53,916 bases of DNA from Sphingobacterium bovisgrunnientis (GCF_009829085.1 NZ_WUQY01000029.1:1-53916); one strand, 5' to 3'. Counted from the first letter of the stretch, positions 37,341 through 46,161 are shown. Notes: generated from the sequence alone by a model not told the origin. Made by a program: numbers and translations.

Positions 37341-37367
37341 TTTACTTAATCAATTATAGACATCATT

Positions 37368-38615
37368 ATGAGTAGAAAAGATCAATACACCTTTGCAATT
37401 ATATTAATCACATCTTTATTCTTTTTTTGGGGCTTCATACATAATCTTGACCCTATTTTAATTAAACATTTGCGAAGTGCATTTAGCCTATCCCATTTTC
37501 AGGCATCGATGGTGGATTCTGCTGTGTTTTTTGCTTACTTTCTGTTGGCAATTCCGGCAGGTCTAATCATGCAGAAGTATGGCTACAAAGCAGGGATTTT
37601 GGTAGGATTAAGTTTATTTGCACTTGGATGTTTTTTATTTATCCCTGCCGCTAACACTGTTAGTTATACTTTCTTTTTGACAGCATTATTTATTTTGTCT
37701 TGTGGATTGACCATCTTGGAGACTGCCGCTAATCCCTATATTACTGTCTTGGGAGACCCTGCAAAAGCTACACAGCGCCTGAATTTTGCACAATCATTCA
37801 ATGGTCTTGCTGCATCCTTAGCTCCAATTGTGGGCGGAATATTTATTTTGGCAGAGGAGCCAAAATCTGCAGAAGAACTAGCGCAGATGACGGATGTTGC
37901 AAAGGAAGCATATATCCAAGCAGAGACTGCATTGGTAAAAGGACCTTATTTGGTTTTAGGTATAATCATTTTGATTGTAGCGGTATTATTCTTTTTAACC
38001 AAGTTGCCTGATATAAAAGAGGAAGAATCAGATACTAAAGCCGGTTTTTTCAGTAGTCTACGTCATATAAATGTTCGTTGGGGAATTGTTGCACAATTTT
38101 TCTATGTGGGTGCACAAGTATATGTATTCAGTTTCTTATTAGTCTTTGCGGAAGATGCACTAGCTATGGCAGGCCAAGATGCCAAATACTATGCTGGGCT
38201 TGCCGGATTGCTGTTTATGATTGGACGTTTTGTTGGTACATTTTTTATGCGCTTTGTCGCACCATACAAATTACTGATGTTATATAGCTTATGCTCGATG
38301 TTATTATGCCTCGTTGTAATTTTAGGCACAGGGATGATAACACTATATGCTTTGGTAGGTATCACATTTTTTATGTCAATAATGTTTCCTACAATATTTG
38401 CGATCGGTATACAAGGTGTAGGCCGTGATACAAAGTCAGCTTCAAGTTTTATTATTATGTCAATAGTTGGTGGAGCGATTATTCCTCCGTTGGCAAGTGT
38501 TATAACTGATAATACAGGTAATATCCATTTATCATATAGTGTTGTATTTGTATGTTTTGTGGTTATATTATTATTTGGATGGTATACACGAAATGTACAG
38601 GCTATTAAAAATTAA
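37368..38615 (+). CDS. fucP: L-fucose:H+ symporter
   Basis: The 415-residue, 12-helix MFS protein closely follows E. coli FucP. It has HNLDPILIKHLRSAF with the Asp equivalent of the substrate-coupling Asp46, FQASMVDSAVFFAYF and IPAGLIMQKYGYKAGI. ILETAANPYITVLG carries the Glu135 equivalent. It brings L-fucose into the cytosol with a proton. It heads a seven-gene run of fucose genes (next gene after 7 bp) and faces the AraC gene. Confidence 0.92.
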   Translation: MSRKDQYTFAIILITSLFFFWGFIHNLDPILIKHLRSAFSLSHFQASMVDSAVFFAYFLLAIPAGLIMQKYGYKAGILVGLSLFALGCFLFIPAANTVSYTFFLTALFILSCGLTILETAANPYITVLGDPAKATQRLNFAQSFNGLAASLAPIVGGIFILAEEPKSAEELAQMTDVAKEAYIQAETALVKGPYLVLGIIILIVAVLFFLTKLPDIKEEESDTKAGFFSSLRHINVRWGIVAQFFYVGAQVYVFSFLLVFAEDALAMAGQDAKYYAGLAGLLFMIGRFVGTFFMRFVAPYKLLMLYSLCSMLLCLVVILGTGMITLYALVGITFFMSIMFPTIFAIGIQGVGRDTKSASSFIIMSIVGGAIIPPLASVITDNTGNIHLSYSVVFVCFVVILLFGWYTRNVQAIKN

Positions 38616-38622
38616 ATAAATA

Positions 38623-38952
38623 ATGAAAAAATATGTATTAGCATTGGATTTGGTTGACGATGTAGAGCTGATAGCCGAATACGATAATTACCATAAAGAA
38701 ATATGGCCTGAAATTAAAAAGTCCATATTGGATTCAGGTATTATAAATATGGAGATTTACCGTTTTGGTAATAGGTTGTGCATGTTGATGGAGACTGAAG
38801 ATGGTTTTAGTTTTGAAAATAAAGGAAAAATGGACGCAGGAAACGCTAAAGTGAAGGAATGGGAAAATTTGATGTGGAAATATCAACAGGCTATTCCTGG
38901 GGCAAAAGCTGGTGAGAAATGGGTCATAATGGATAAAATATTTCAATTGTAA
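38623..38952 (+). CDS. L-fucose/L-rhamnose mutarotase (RhaM family)
   Basis: The 109-residue protein is a RhaM-type (DUF718) mutarotase: ALDLVDDVELIAEYDNYHKEIWPEI, with the catalytic His in YHKEIWPEI, and KEWENLMWKYQQ and GEKWVIMDKIF at the end. It interconverts alpha and beta anomers of a 6-deoxy sugar. Family members are named for rhamnose, but placement between fucP and the dehydratase argues for L-fucose here. The dehydratase ATG follows after 2 bp. Confidence 0.85.
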   Translation: MKKYVLALDLVDDVELIAEYDNYHKEIWPEIKKSILDSGIINMEIYRFGNRLCMLMETEDGFSFENKGKMDAGNAKVKEWENLMWKYQQAIPGAKAGEKWVIMDKIFQL

Positions 38953-38954
38953 TA

Positions 38955-40619
38955 ATGGAAAGAGATAGGTTGCATTTTTTGCAGATACACCCTAAAGATA
39001 ATGTATTAGTCGCATTGCGCGATTTAAAAGCAGGAGAGAAAATAGATTTCAATGGAATCAGTGTGTTGTTGCAAGAAGATATTAAAGCAAAACATAAATT
39101 CACGTTTTTTAACTGTGCGAAAGATCAAGAAATCTACATGTATGGCGTTTTAGTGGGAAAATTAAATTACGCTTTGCCCACAGGAAGTCTGATTAATGTA
39201 GATAATTTACGTCATGCTGCGGATGATTTTAAATTGGGCGAGCGCAAGTTGGATTGGCAGCAACCCGATGTTTCGGCATTTAAAAACAGAACTTTCCAAG
39301 GTTTTCACCGCTCCAATGGAAAAGTTGGGACAGCAAATCATTGGTTAGTTATACCATTAGTTTTCTGTGAAAATAGAAATGTATTGACTTTAAAGTCAGC
39401 TTTGGAAGAGAAGTTGGGATACAAAGTTCAAAGCAAAGACTATTCAAACGAAGTCGATGTTTTATTAGAAAAATATAAAGCTGGTGCATCAATTGATGAA
39501 TTACTACAATTGGATTTAACATCTTCTACTATCACGCAAAAATCAAATAAACCATTTGAAAATGTGGATGGTGTTAAGTTTTTAAATCACGATATGGGAT
39601 GTGGTGGCACTCGCATGGATTCTGATGCTTTATGCGGTCTTTTGGCTGGATATGTCACGCATCCGAATGTAGCAGGCGCTACAATTTTAAGTTTAGGTTG
39701 TCAACATGCGCAAGCATCAATATTAAAGGCTGAAATTGCGAAACGCGATCCGAACTTTAACAAACCATTGTATATTTTCGAACAACAAAAAGAAGGAACT
39801 GAAGCTGAATTGATGCAAAAAGCTATTAAAGCTACATTTGCAGGTCTAGCGCAAGCCAATACACAAACTCGTCAACCTGCAACATTAGATAAATTGTGTA
39901 TAGGATTGGAGTGCGGTGGATCGGATGGCTTTTCGGGTATTTCTGCAAATCCTGCTCTAGGATATGTTTCAGACATTATTGTATCGTTAGGCGGTTCAGT
40001 GATTTTAGCTGAATTTCCAGAACTTTGTGGTGTAGAACAAGAATTAAGTGATAGATGCATAGATGAAAATACAGCCGAATGTTTTATGCACCTCATGAAA
40101 ACCTATAATGCTAAGGCTGAAGCGGATGGATCGGGTTTCTATATGAATCCATCTCCTGGAAATATTCGTGATGGCTTGATTACGGATGCGATAAAGTCAG
40201 CAGGTGCGGCAAAAAAGGGCGGAACATCTCCTGTTAAAGCTGTTGTTGATTACCCCGAACTAGCGGACAGTCCTGGGCTAAACTTATTGTGTACGCCTGG
40301 TAACGACGTGGAAAGTACCACAGCTGAAGTTGCCGCTGGTGCAAATATTGTCTTATTCACCACAGGTTTGGGGACACCGACTGGGAATCCTATTACACCA
40401 GTAATAAAATTATCCACGAATACTACTATTTATGAGCGTATGCCTGATATTATTGACATCAACTGTGGGACAATAATCGATGGACAAGAAACTATTGAGG
40501 AAGCGGCACATCGTATCCTTGAATATGTAATCGAAGTAGCAAGTGGCAATGAAATTCCTAAAGCTGTGAAATTGGGGCAGGATGATTTTATTCCGTGGAG
40601 AAGAGGTGTTTCACTTTAA
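38955..40619 (+). CDS. UxaA-family dehydratase, probable L-fuconate dehydratase
   Basis: The 554-residue protein has an N-terminal SAF domain (about residues 1-95) and the galactarate/altronate dehydratase core: GTANHWLVIPLVFCENRN, HDMGCGGTRMDSDALC, LSLGCQH, IGLECGGSDGFSGISANP and a C-terminal GTPTGNPITPVIKLS. UxaA-type enzymes are metal-dependent sugar-acid dehydratases. In this operon the missing step is L-fuconate to 2-keto-3-deoxy-L-fuconate, which in Xanthomonas is done by an unrelated enolase-superfamily enzyme. Campylobacter jejuni also has a UxaA-like gene in its fucose island. A 131-bp gap follows before the SDR gene. Confidence 0.8.
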   Translation: MERDRLHFLQIHPKDNVLVALRDLKAGEKIDFNGISVLLQEDIKAKHKFTFFNCAKDQEIYMYGVLVGKLNYALPTGSLINVDNLRHAADDFKLGERKLDWQQPDVSAFKNRTFQGFHRSNGKVGTANHWLVIPLVFCENRNVLTLKSALEEKLGYKVQSKDYSNEVDVLLEKYKAGASIDELLQLDLTSSTITQKSNKPFENVDGVKFLNHDMGCGGTRMDSDALCGLLAGYVTHPNVAGATILSLGCQHAQASILKAEIAKRDPNFNKPLYIFEQQKEGTEAELMQKAIKATFAGLAQANTQTRQPATLDKLCIGLECGGSDGFSGISANPALGYVSDIIVSLGGSVILAEFPELCGVEQELSDRCIDENTAECFMHLMKTYNAKAEADGSGFYMNPSPGNIRDGLITDAIKSAGAAKKGGTSPVKAVVDYPELADSPGLNLLCTPGNDVESTTAEVAAGANIVLFTTGLGTPTGNPITPVIKLSTNTTIYERMPDIIDINCGTIIDGQETIEEAAHRILEYVIEVASGNEIPKAVKLGQDDFIPWRRGVSL

Positions 40620-40750
40620 AAGGTCTTCTTAATGAATAGGTAAATGTGATAGAGTATTTCTATTCAACAAAAGATAATTAAAAAAAATACTGGGACTTAT
40701 CTAATGAAAAATTCGATAATCCTGATGTTATTAAAGTCAATTGAAATAAA
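40620..40750 (+). other. Intergenic gap in the fucose operon with a possible coding remnant
   Basis: This is the longest gap in the operon. I see no terminator. One frame (40640-40744) reads like protein, ending YWDLSNEKFDNPDVIKVN then TGA, but it has an in-frame TAA at 40679-40681 just before an A-run and no good start. It may be the tail of a decayed gene or chance. Confidence 0.3.
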
Positions 40751-41515
40751 ATGTCAAAATTAACAGGAAAAATCGCTGTAGTAACAGGAGGAGGAAGTGG
40801 TATAGGTCAAGCTATTTCCGAAGTTTTTGCACAAGAAGGAGCTCACGTGCATATCTTAGATTTGAATGCTGAAGGAGGAGAAAAAGTTGTGCATGGAATT
40901 ATTTCGCATGGTGGAAAAGCTACATTGCATGTATGCTCTGTTGCAAATCAAGCAGAAATTATAAAAGCTATTGAGTCGATAGGACGTGTAGATATTTTGA
41001 TTAATAACGCAGGAATTGCGCATGTAGGTAATTTGGAATACTGTCCTGAACAGGATTTTGAAAAAGTTTTTCAAGTTAACGTGAAAGGCGCCTATAATGC
41101 ACTGTATGCGGTAATTCCTAAGATGAAAGCGCAGGGTGGTGGTGTAATACTTAATCTTGCTTCTATTGCGGCATTAGTCGGTATTTCGGATCGATTTGCC
41201 TATTCGATGAGTAAAGGGGCAATTTATGCTATGAGCTTGTCTGTGGCACGCGATTACATGAAAGATAATATTCGTTGCAATTCGATATCACCAGCTCGCG
41301 TGCATACACCTTTTGTAGATGGATTTATTGCGAAAAATTATCCTGGAAAAGAGGAAGAAATGTTCCATAAGTTGTCGGATTCGCAACCGATAGGACGTAT
41401 GGCGAAACCAGAAGAAATCGCTAAATTGGCTTTATTCTTATGTTCGGATGACGCGGCTTTTATTACAGGGAATGATTATCCTATTGATGGAGGATTTATA
41501 AAATTAAACAACTAA
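40751..41515 (+). CDS. SDR dehydrogenase, probable 2-keto-3-deoxy-L-fuconate dehydrogenase
   Basis: The 254-residue short-chain dehydrogenase has TGGGSGIG (NAD binding), the adenine-ribose Asp in HILDLN, NNAG and the catalytic YSMSK with upstream Ser. The segment SPARVHTPFVDGF is like the KDF dehydrogenase/BDH2 group, which oxidises 2-keto-3-deoxy-L-fuconate at C4 with NAD+. Assignment rests on this similarity plus its place between the dehydratase and FAH-type hydrolase genes. The hydrolase ATG follows after 19 bp. Confidence 0.82.
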   Translation: MSKLTGKIAVVTGGGSGIGQAISEVFAQEGAHVHILDLNAEGGEKVVHGIISHGGKATLHVCSVANQAEIIKAIESIGRVDILINNAGIAHVGNLEYCPEQDFEKVFQVNVKGAYNALYAVIPKMKAQGGGVILNLASIAALVGISDRFAYSMSKGAIYAMSLSVARDYMKDNIRCNSISPARVHTPFVDGFIAKNYPGKEEEMFHKLSDSQPIGRMAKPEEIAKLALFLCSDDAAFITGNDYPIDGGFIKLNN

Positions 41516-41534
41516 AACTAATATACATTTAGAT

Positions 41535-42389
41535 ATGAAATTAATAAGATTTGGTGAGGTAGGACAGGAGAAATGTGGTGTTCAAATTGAAGGTAAAAAT
41601 TATGATGTTTCATCTTTTGTTTCAAATTATGATGAGTCATTTTTTGCAAATAATGGCTCGGAAAAATTGCAAGGTTATTTGGATGAAAATACAAATAAAT
41701 TAGCCGAATTGTCTGCGGATGTGCGTTTAGGTGCTCCGTTTGCAAGACCTTCAAAAATTGTTTGTATAGGTTTGAATTACAAAGATCATGCAGAAGAAAC
41801 TGGTGCTGCATTGCCAGCTGAGCCTATTATTTTCATGAAATCTACGACCGCTTTAGTTGGTCCAAATGATACAGTCGTTATTCCTAAAAATTCAAAAAAG
41901 ACCGATTGGGAAGTTGAATTTGGGATTGTAATCGGTAAAAAAGCTACTTACGTAGAAGAATCTGAAGCATTGGATTATGTGGTTGGATATGTATTGCACA
42001 ATGACGTATCCGAACGTGAATTCCAGATCGAGCGTGGTGGTACTTGGGATAAAGGAAAAGGCTGTGATACTTTTGCTCCTATGGGACCTGTGTTGACAAC
42101 AAAAGAAGAAATTAAAGATATCAATAATGTCAATCTTTGGTTGAAAGTTAATGGTAAAACATATCAAAACGGTAATACTAAAAATTTAATTTTCTCGGTT
42201 CCATTTATCGTTTCTTATGTTTCACAATTCATGACTTTATTGCCAGGGGATGTTATTTCTACGGGCACACCAGCAGGAGTGGGGTTAGGTTTCAATCCTC
42301 CTATTTACTTGAAGGAAGGCGATGTGATTGAATTAGGAGCAGATTATTTGGGAGAACAGCGACAAGAGGTCATTAACTATAAAAAATAG
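41535..42389 (+). CDS. FAH family 2,4-diketo-3-deoxy-L-fuconate hydrolase
   Basis: The 284-residue protein belongs to the fumarylacetoacetate hydrolase family: VCIGLNYKDHAEE, PIIFMKSTTALVGPND, metal-binding DWEVEFGIVIG (two Glu), YVLHNDVSEREFQ and ISTGTPAGVGLG. In the oxidative fucose route this enzyme splits 2,4-diketo-3-deoxy-L-fuconate into pyruvate and L-lactate. Databases often label such proteins 'ureidoglycolate lyase'; the gene context speaks for the fucose role. The lactonase ATG is 3 bp after its stop. Confidence 0.85.
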   Translation: MKLIRFGEVGQEKCGVQIEGKNYDVSSFVSNYDESFFANNGSEKLQGYLDENTNKLAELSADVRLGAPFARPSKIVCIGLNYKDHAEETGAALPAEPIIFMKSTTALVGPNDTVVIPKNSKKTDWEVEFGIVIGKKATYVEESEALDYVVGYVLHNDVSEREFQIERGGTWDKGKGCDTFAPMGPVLTTKEEIKDINNVNLWLKVNGKTYQNGNTKNLIFSVPFIVSYVSQFMTLLPGDVISTGTPAGVGLGFNPPIYLKEGDVIELGADYLGEQRQEVINYKK

Positions 42390-42392
42390 ATC

Positions 42393-43223
42393 ATGCGTAT
42401 AGATACCCACCAACATTTTTGGATCTATGACAAAGACCGAGATTCATGGATAACAGAGGAAATGTCTGTTATTCAACGCAACTTTTTGCCAAATGATATT
42501 TCTCAAACTTTAAAAAATAACAACATTGATGGTGTTGTGGCAGTACAAGCTAGTCAGTCACATCAAGAAACCTATTTTTTGACAGAACTTTCGCAAGTCT
42601 ATAAAATGATTAAAGGTGTCGTTGGATGGGTAGATTTGCGTTCATCTCAAATTGAGGCATACTTAGAAGAGTTTAGAAAGCACGATATTATAAAAGGCTT
42701 TCGTCATGTAATAGAGGGAGAGCCCGATGGTGACTTTTTGATTAAAGATGATTTTCTTAGAGGAATTGAAAGTTTGACGGCTTTTGATTACACCTACGAT
42801 TTACTCATTCGTCCGCGTCATTACCAAAGTACATTGGAATGCGTACGGTCTAATCCTAATCAAAAATTCATGCTGGATCATATGGCTAAGCCGGCTATTA
42901 AAACCAAAGAATTTGAAGATTGGGCTGTTTTCATAGAAGCTCTTTCTAATTTTCCAAATGTGTATTGTAAAATATCGGGGTTGGTAACTGAAGCTGATTG
43001 GAAAAATTGGGAGTTAGATCATTTTACACCATATGTTAATCACGTAATCAAATCTTTTGGAAAAGATAGAATATGCTTTGGTACGGACTGGCCAGTATGT
43101 TTAATTGCAGCAAGCTATGAACAATGTATTGAAATTGTTCAAGATAAAATGAAGGATTTTACAGCGAAAGAGCTTGAACAATTTTGGGGTCTGAATGCCG
43201 TGAAATTTTATAATCTAAAATAA
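42393..43223 (+). CDS. Amidohydrolase-type L-fuconolactonase
   Basis: The 276-residue TIM-barrel protein (COG3618) has the amidohydrolase metal motif DTHQHFW, VVAVQASQS, KGFRHVIEGEPD, MLDHMAKP, the strand YCKISGLVTEA and CFGTDWPVC with the catalytic Asp. COG3618 includes proven L-fucono-1,4/1,5-lactonases. It hydrolyses the lactone made by L-fucose dehydrogenase, whose gene follows after 18 bp. Confidence 0.88.
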   Translation: MRIDTHQHFWIYDKDRDSWITEEMSVIQRNFLPNDISQTLKNNNIDGVVAVQASQSHQETYFLTELSQVYKMIKGVVGWVDLRSSQIEAYLEEFRKHDIIKGFRHVIEGEPDGDFLIKDDFLRGIESLTAFDYTYDLLIRPRHYQSTLECVRSNPNQKFMLDHMAKPAIKTKEFEDWAVFIEALSNFPNVYCKISGLVTEADWKNWELDHFTPYVNHVIKSFGKDRICFGTDWPVCLIAASYEQCIEIVQDKMKDFTAKELEQFWGLNAVKFYNLK

Positions 43224-43241
43224 ATCAACCATCTAACCATT

Positions 43242-44030
43242 ATGGATTTAAATTTAAAAGATAAAGTATTCATCGTTACGGGTGGAGCAAAAGGAATAGG
43301 AAAAGGTATTGTATTAGCTTTAGCTAAAGAAGGCGCCATTCCTGTTATTGTAGGAAGAAAGCAAGTTGACAACAATTTGGTGCGTGATGAAGTACTAGCC
43401 TTAGGCAGTGAATGTTTGTGTATTGAAGCAGAATTGTCTATTCCTGAAGAATCAAAGAAAACAATTGATCTTGCGCTTGAACAGTATGGTCGAATTGATG
43501 GTATTATAAATAATGCAGGTCAAAATGATGGCATTGGTTTAGAAAATGGCAGCTATGAGGGGTTTATCGAATCATACCATAAAAATGTAGTGCACTATTA
43601 TCTAATAGTTCATCATGCATTGCAAGCTTTGAAAGATTCTAAAGGCGTAATCGTAAACATTAGTTCTAAAACAGCGGAAACAGGCCAAGGAGGAACTTCA
43701 GGTTACGCAGCATCTAATGGCGCTAGAAATGCTTTGACAAGAGAATGGGCTGTAGAACTTTTACCTTACGGTATTCGTGTAAATGCGATAATCGTTGCTG
43801 AATGTGCTACACCACAATATGATACGTGGATTCAAACACTGGACAATCCCGAAGAAACATTAAAGAAAATTACCGATAGAATACCGTTAGAGCATCGCAT
43901 GACTACGCCAGCAGAAATAGCAAATACAGCAGTATTTTTATTGTCAAATCGATCTAGTCACACAACAGGCCAATTGGTATATGTGGATGGAGGTTATGTG
44001 CATCTCGACCGTGCATTAATAAAAGAATAA
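43242..44030 (+). CDS. SDR family L-fucose dehydrogenase
   Basis: The 262-residue short-chain dehydrogenase has TGGAKGIG, NNAGQND, the Ser-Tyr-Lys site (ISSKTAETGQGGTSGYAASNGA) and the late segment CATPQYDTWIQTL, characteristic of the L-fucose dehydrogenase group. It oxidises L-fucose to L-fucono-lactone, the first chemical step, though its gene is last in the operon. In the active site YAASNGA the residue after the catalytic Tyr region reads SN-G rather than the usual YxxxK, so the Lys position is taken by Asn; this is worth checking. The stop codon lies inside the following terminator. Confidence 0.82.
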   Translation: MDLNLKDKVFIVTGGAKGIGKGIVLALAKEGAIPVIVGRKQVDNNLVRDEVLALGSECLCIEAELSIPEESKKTIDLALEQYGRIDGIINNAGQNDGIGLENGSYEGFIESYHKNVVHYYLIVHHALQALKDSKGVIVNISSKTAETGQGGTSGYAASNGARNALTREWAVELLPYGIRVNAIIVAECATPQYDTWIQTLDNPEETLKKITDRIPLEHRMTTPAEIANTAVFLLSNRSSHTTGQLVYVDGGYVHLDRALIKE

Positions 44031-44055
44031 GGGATATTTACTCCCTTATTCTTTT
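44021..44055. terminator. Bidirectional terminator, 14-bp perfect stem
   Basis: AAAAGAATAAGGGA (44021-44034) and its reverse complement (44042-44055) flank a 7-base loop. It ends the fucose operon and the convergent kinase gene; the L-fucose dehydrogenase stop codon is within the left arm. Confidence 0.85.
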
Positions 44056-44056
44056 A

Positions 44057-45280
44057 TTAGTTATAATAAATTTTAGATAAACTTTCGGTATCGAAGCCTT
44101 TATCTAAGACTCCATCAAATTGAAATTTAGAAGTCTTATTTTCTGCTAAAGTACCTTCAGCAGTATTAGCAAAAACCTTTGTATTATTTAGGTTTTTGTT
44201 TGTTTTAATCATTTCCAATACATTCCATCCTGATAATTGAGGCATTATAATATCAGTGATTACAATATGAGGTTTGGAATTTTCAATGTATGAAAGTGCT
44301 TTGTGCGCGTCTTCAAAATATTGAATGTTCTTATAATTATTGAATATCTGTTTAGCAAGCAATATATTGATCTTATTATCGTCAATGAGAACGATAGACG
44401 TATCATTAGGTAATAGTTTTTTGGAATTAGAATTTCCTTCTTTTTTCGTTGTCGGGGATTTATCTAGTGATAATGGTACTTGCAAAGAGAAGGTCGAGCC
44501 AATACCCAATTGACTTTTAACACTCAATTTACCTCCAATATGTTTTGCTAATAACTGTGAAATATGTAAACCAAGTCCAAATCCAACTTTTGTCTTTTCA
44601 CCTTCCACAGTATAGTATTTTCTGAAGATTTGATCAATTTTTTTCTCGTCAATACCTATACCAGTGTCTACAACGTCAATTTGAATTTTATCTCCAGCGA
44701 TTTTACTTACTACTTTGATTGTTCCTTTGTTCGTGTATTTAAGTGCGTTGCTTATTAGATTCGAAATAATTTGTCTTAATCTAAATTCATTAGATTTTAT
44801 TGTTAGAATATCATTAAGATGGTTCTCATTTATAAAATTAAGACCTTTTTGATTTGCTTGATATTTGTGTAAACTAAAGGTATCATTGACGATTTTTGAT
44901 ATATACACTTCATCCATTACGACATCTATTGCTTGGGATTCTATTTTGCTGAGGTTAAGAATATCATTTACAGTATTGTTAATAAGATTAATATCGTAAT
45001 TGATATTTGAAAGAATTTTATCGTCTATTGCTTCTGTTTTTTTAGAAGTCAATAATTTCACCACACCCTTTAAAGAATATAATGGAGAACGTATTTCGTT
45101 ACTTATATTCGCTAATAAATTTGTTTTTTCTTCAGCTAATTTTGAAGCGTATTCTTTTTCTTTTATCAGCTTTTTCTCATATTTAGAAACAACATATTGG
45201 TAATAAATAATAAACATTAACATCAATAGTATAACACAAAGTGCCATTATTGCATAAGATCTAAATTTTTGTGTATTCAA
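44057..45280 (-). CDS. Hybrid histidine kinase, C-terminal part of a split gene, H-box Asn
   Basis: The frame encodes a membrane helix (about residues 10-30), a DHp-like region, a HATPase domain (N-box SNLISNALKY, G1 VVDTGIGI, G2 GFGLGLHIS) and a receiver domain with Asp300/301, phospho-Asp343, Thr373 and Lys394. The usual phospho-accepting His is Asn61 (LLANISNEIRSPL; codon AAC at 45100-45098), so autophosphorylation is unlikely. The first codon is TTG, and the frame stays open upstream past the N-terminal fragment's end, so this is the 3' part of one gene with the next entry. Residue numbers count from that TTG. Confidence 0.7.
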   Translation of the reverse strand: MNTQKFRSYAIMALCVILLMLMFIIYYQYVVSKYEKKLIKEKEYASKLAEEKTNLLANISNEIRSPLYSLKGVVKLLTSKKTEAIDDKILSNINYDINLINNTVNDILNLSKIESQAIDVVMDEVYISKIVNDTFSLHKYQANQKGLNFINENHLNDILTIKSNEFRLRQIISNLISNALKYTNKGTIKVVSKIAGDKIQIDVVDTGIGIDEKKIDQIFRKYYTVEGEKTKVGFGLGLHISQLLAKHIGGKLSVKSQLGIGSTFSLQVPLSLDKSPTTKKEGNSNSKKLLPNDTSIVLIDDNKINILLAKQIFNNYKNIQYFEDAHKALSYIENSKPHIVITDIIMPQLSGWNVLEMIKTNKNLNNTKVFANTAEGTLAENKTSKFQFDGVLDKGFDTESLSKIYYN

Positions 45281-45393
45281 TTTGTAAAGAATATAATCGT
45301 CTTTTTCCGCACTTCTAAACTTTGAATATTCTATCTCTCGAATCGTTTCGATAGACTTTTTAAGGTCATTAATGAGTTGATAATTAGATGTTA

Positions 45394-46161
45394 TTAGCTT
45401 CCTTTCCTTTTCTTTTGAGCGTAATATATGCTTCTTAAATTGGAGAAATTCTTAGAATAACTTTCTTCATTTGTTCGAATTAAATTTTCAATATTTTTCT
45501 GTACAATATCTATCTGATTTACATTCAAAACTGCTGAACTAGAGGTATTTAATACAGTATCGTTTTTCGCATTAAATATTCTTTTGAATAAGCTTTGTTT
45601 TTTCTTTACGATTGTATCAGCATCTACCTCTACTCTCGCTAATGTATCATTAAGTATACGGTTAATGACAGAATCAGAATTGGTAAGTCTTCCTCTTTGT
45701 TGACTTCTTAATCCTATATTGTTTTTGCTGAAATTTTCGTCGGCAAAAATTATTAAGTTGTCAATTTGTTTTTTCAATGCCAAATATTGCATTGAAAGTG
45801 ACTGGTCAAGAACTTCAATCTCTTTCTTAGCAGAATTAGGTGTATTACTTGTAGGAATTGAATCTAGTGTATGGATTATTTTATTTAAGGTGTCTAATTT
45901 ATTTTGATAATCCTTAAAACTCTTATCATCAAATGAGATGGCATATAATCGAAATAAATTGTCAACCTCAGTAAATGTCGAAAACAATTCATAAAGCACA
46001 GGTGAAAGCTTTGAATTGTTTGAGTACGCAATATTTAATCTATTCTCAATTTCTTTATACTGTTTGTATTGAGAAATAAAGATTGTACACAGTAAAATAA
46101 ATGATGTTATTATAACTACTAATAATAAGAGTCTCAGTAATAAAGTTTTTCGAAATCGCAC
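45394..46161 (-). CDS. Sensor kinase N-terminal fragment (membrane helix and sensor coil)
   Basis: The 255-residue product has a membrane helix at about residues 8-28 and a long, helical, Ser/Asn/Lys-rich extracytoplasmic region, as in the four-helix sensor part of Bacteroidota hybrid kinases. It ends AQKKRKGS and stops. In the -1 frame the sequence continues KLITSNYQLINDLKKS... into the kinase fragment's second helix, so one ancestral gene of about 700 codons (44057-46161) is implied. The break lies in an A/G-rich run near 45400-45425. It could be true decay, programmed frameshifting or a base error. Confidence 0.65.
   Translation of the reverse strand: MRFRKTLLLRLLLLVVIITSFILLCTIFISQYKQYKEIENRLNIAYSNNSKLSPVLYELFSTFTEVDNLFRLYAISFDDKSFKDYQNKLDTLNKIIHTLDSIPTSNTPNSAKKEIEVLDQSLSMQYLALKKQIDNLIIFADENFSKNNIGLRSQQRGRLTNSDSVINRILNDTLARVEVDADTIVKKKQSLFKRIFNAKNDTVLNTSSSAVLNVNQIDIVQKNIENLIRTNEESYSKNFSNLRSIYYAQKKRKGS

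Noticed and set aside
41518..41811. 97-codon minus-strand frame with many His/Leu
   Set aside because: Antisense to the FAH-family hydrolase gene; low-complexity composition typical of a shadow frame.
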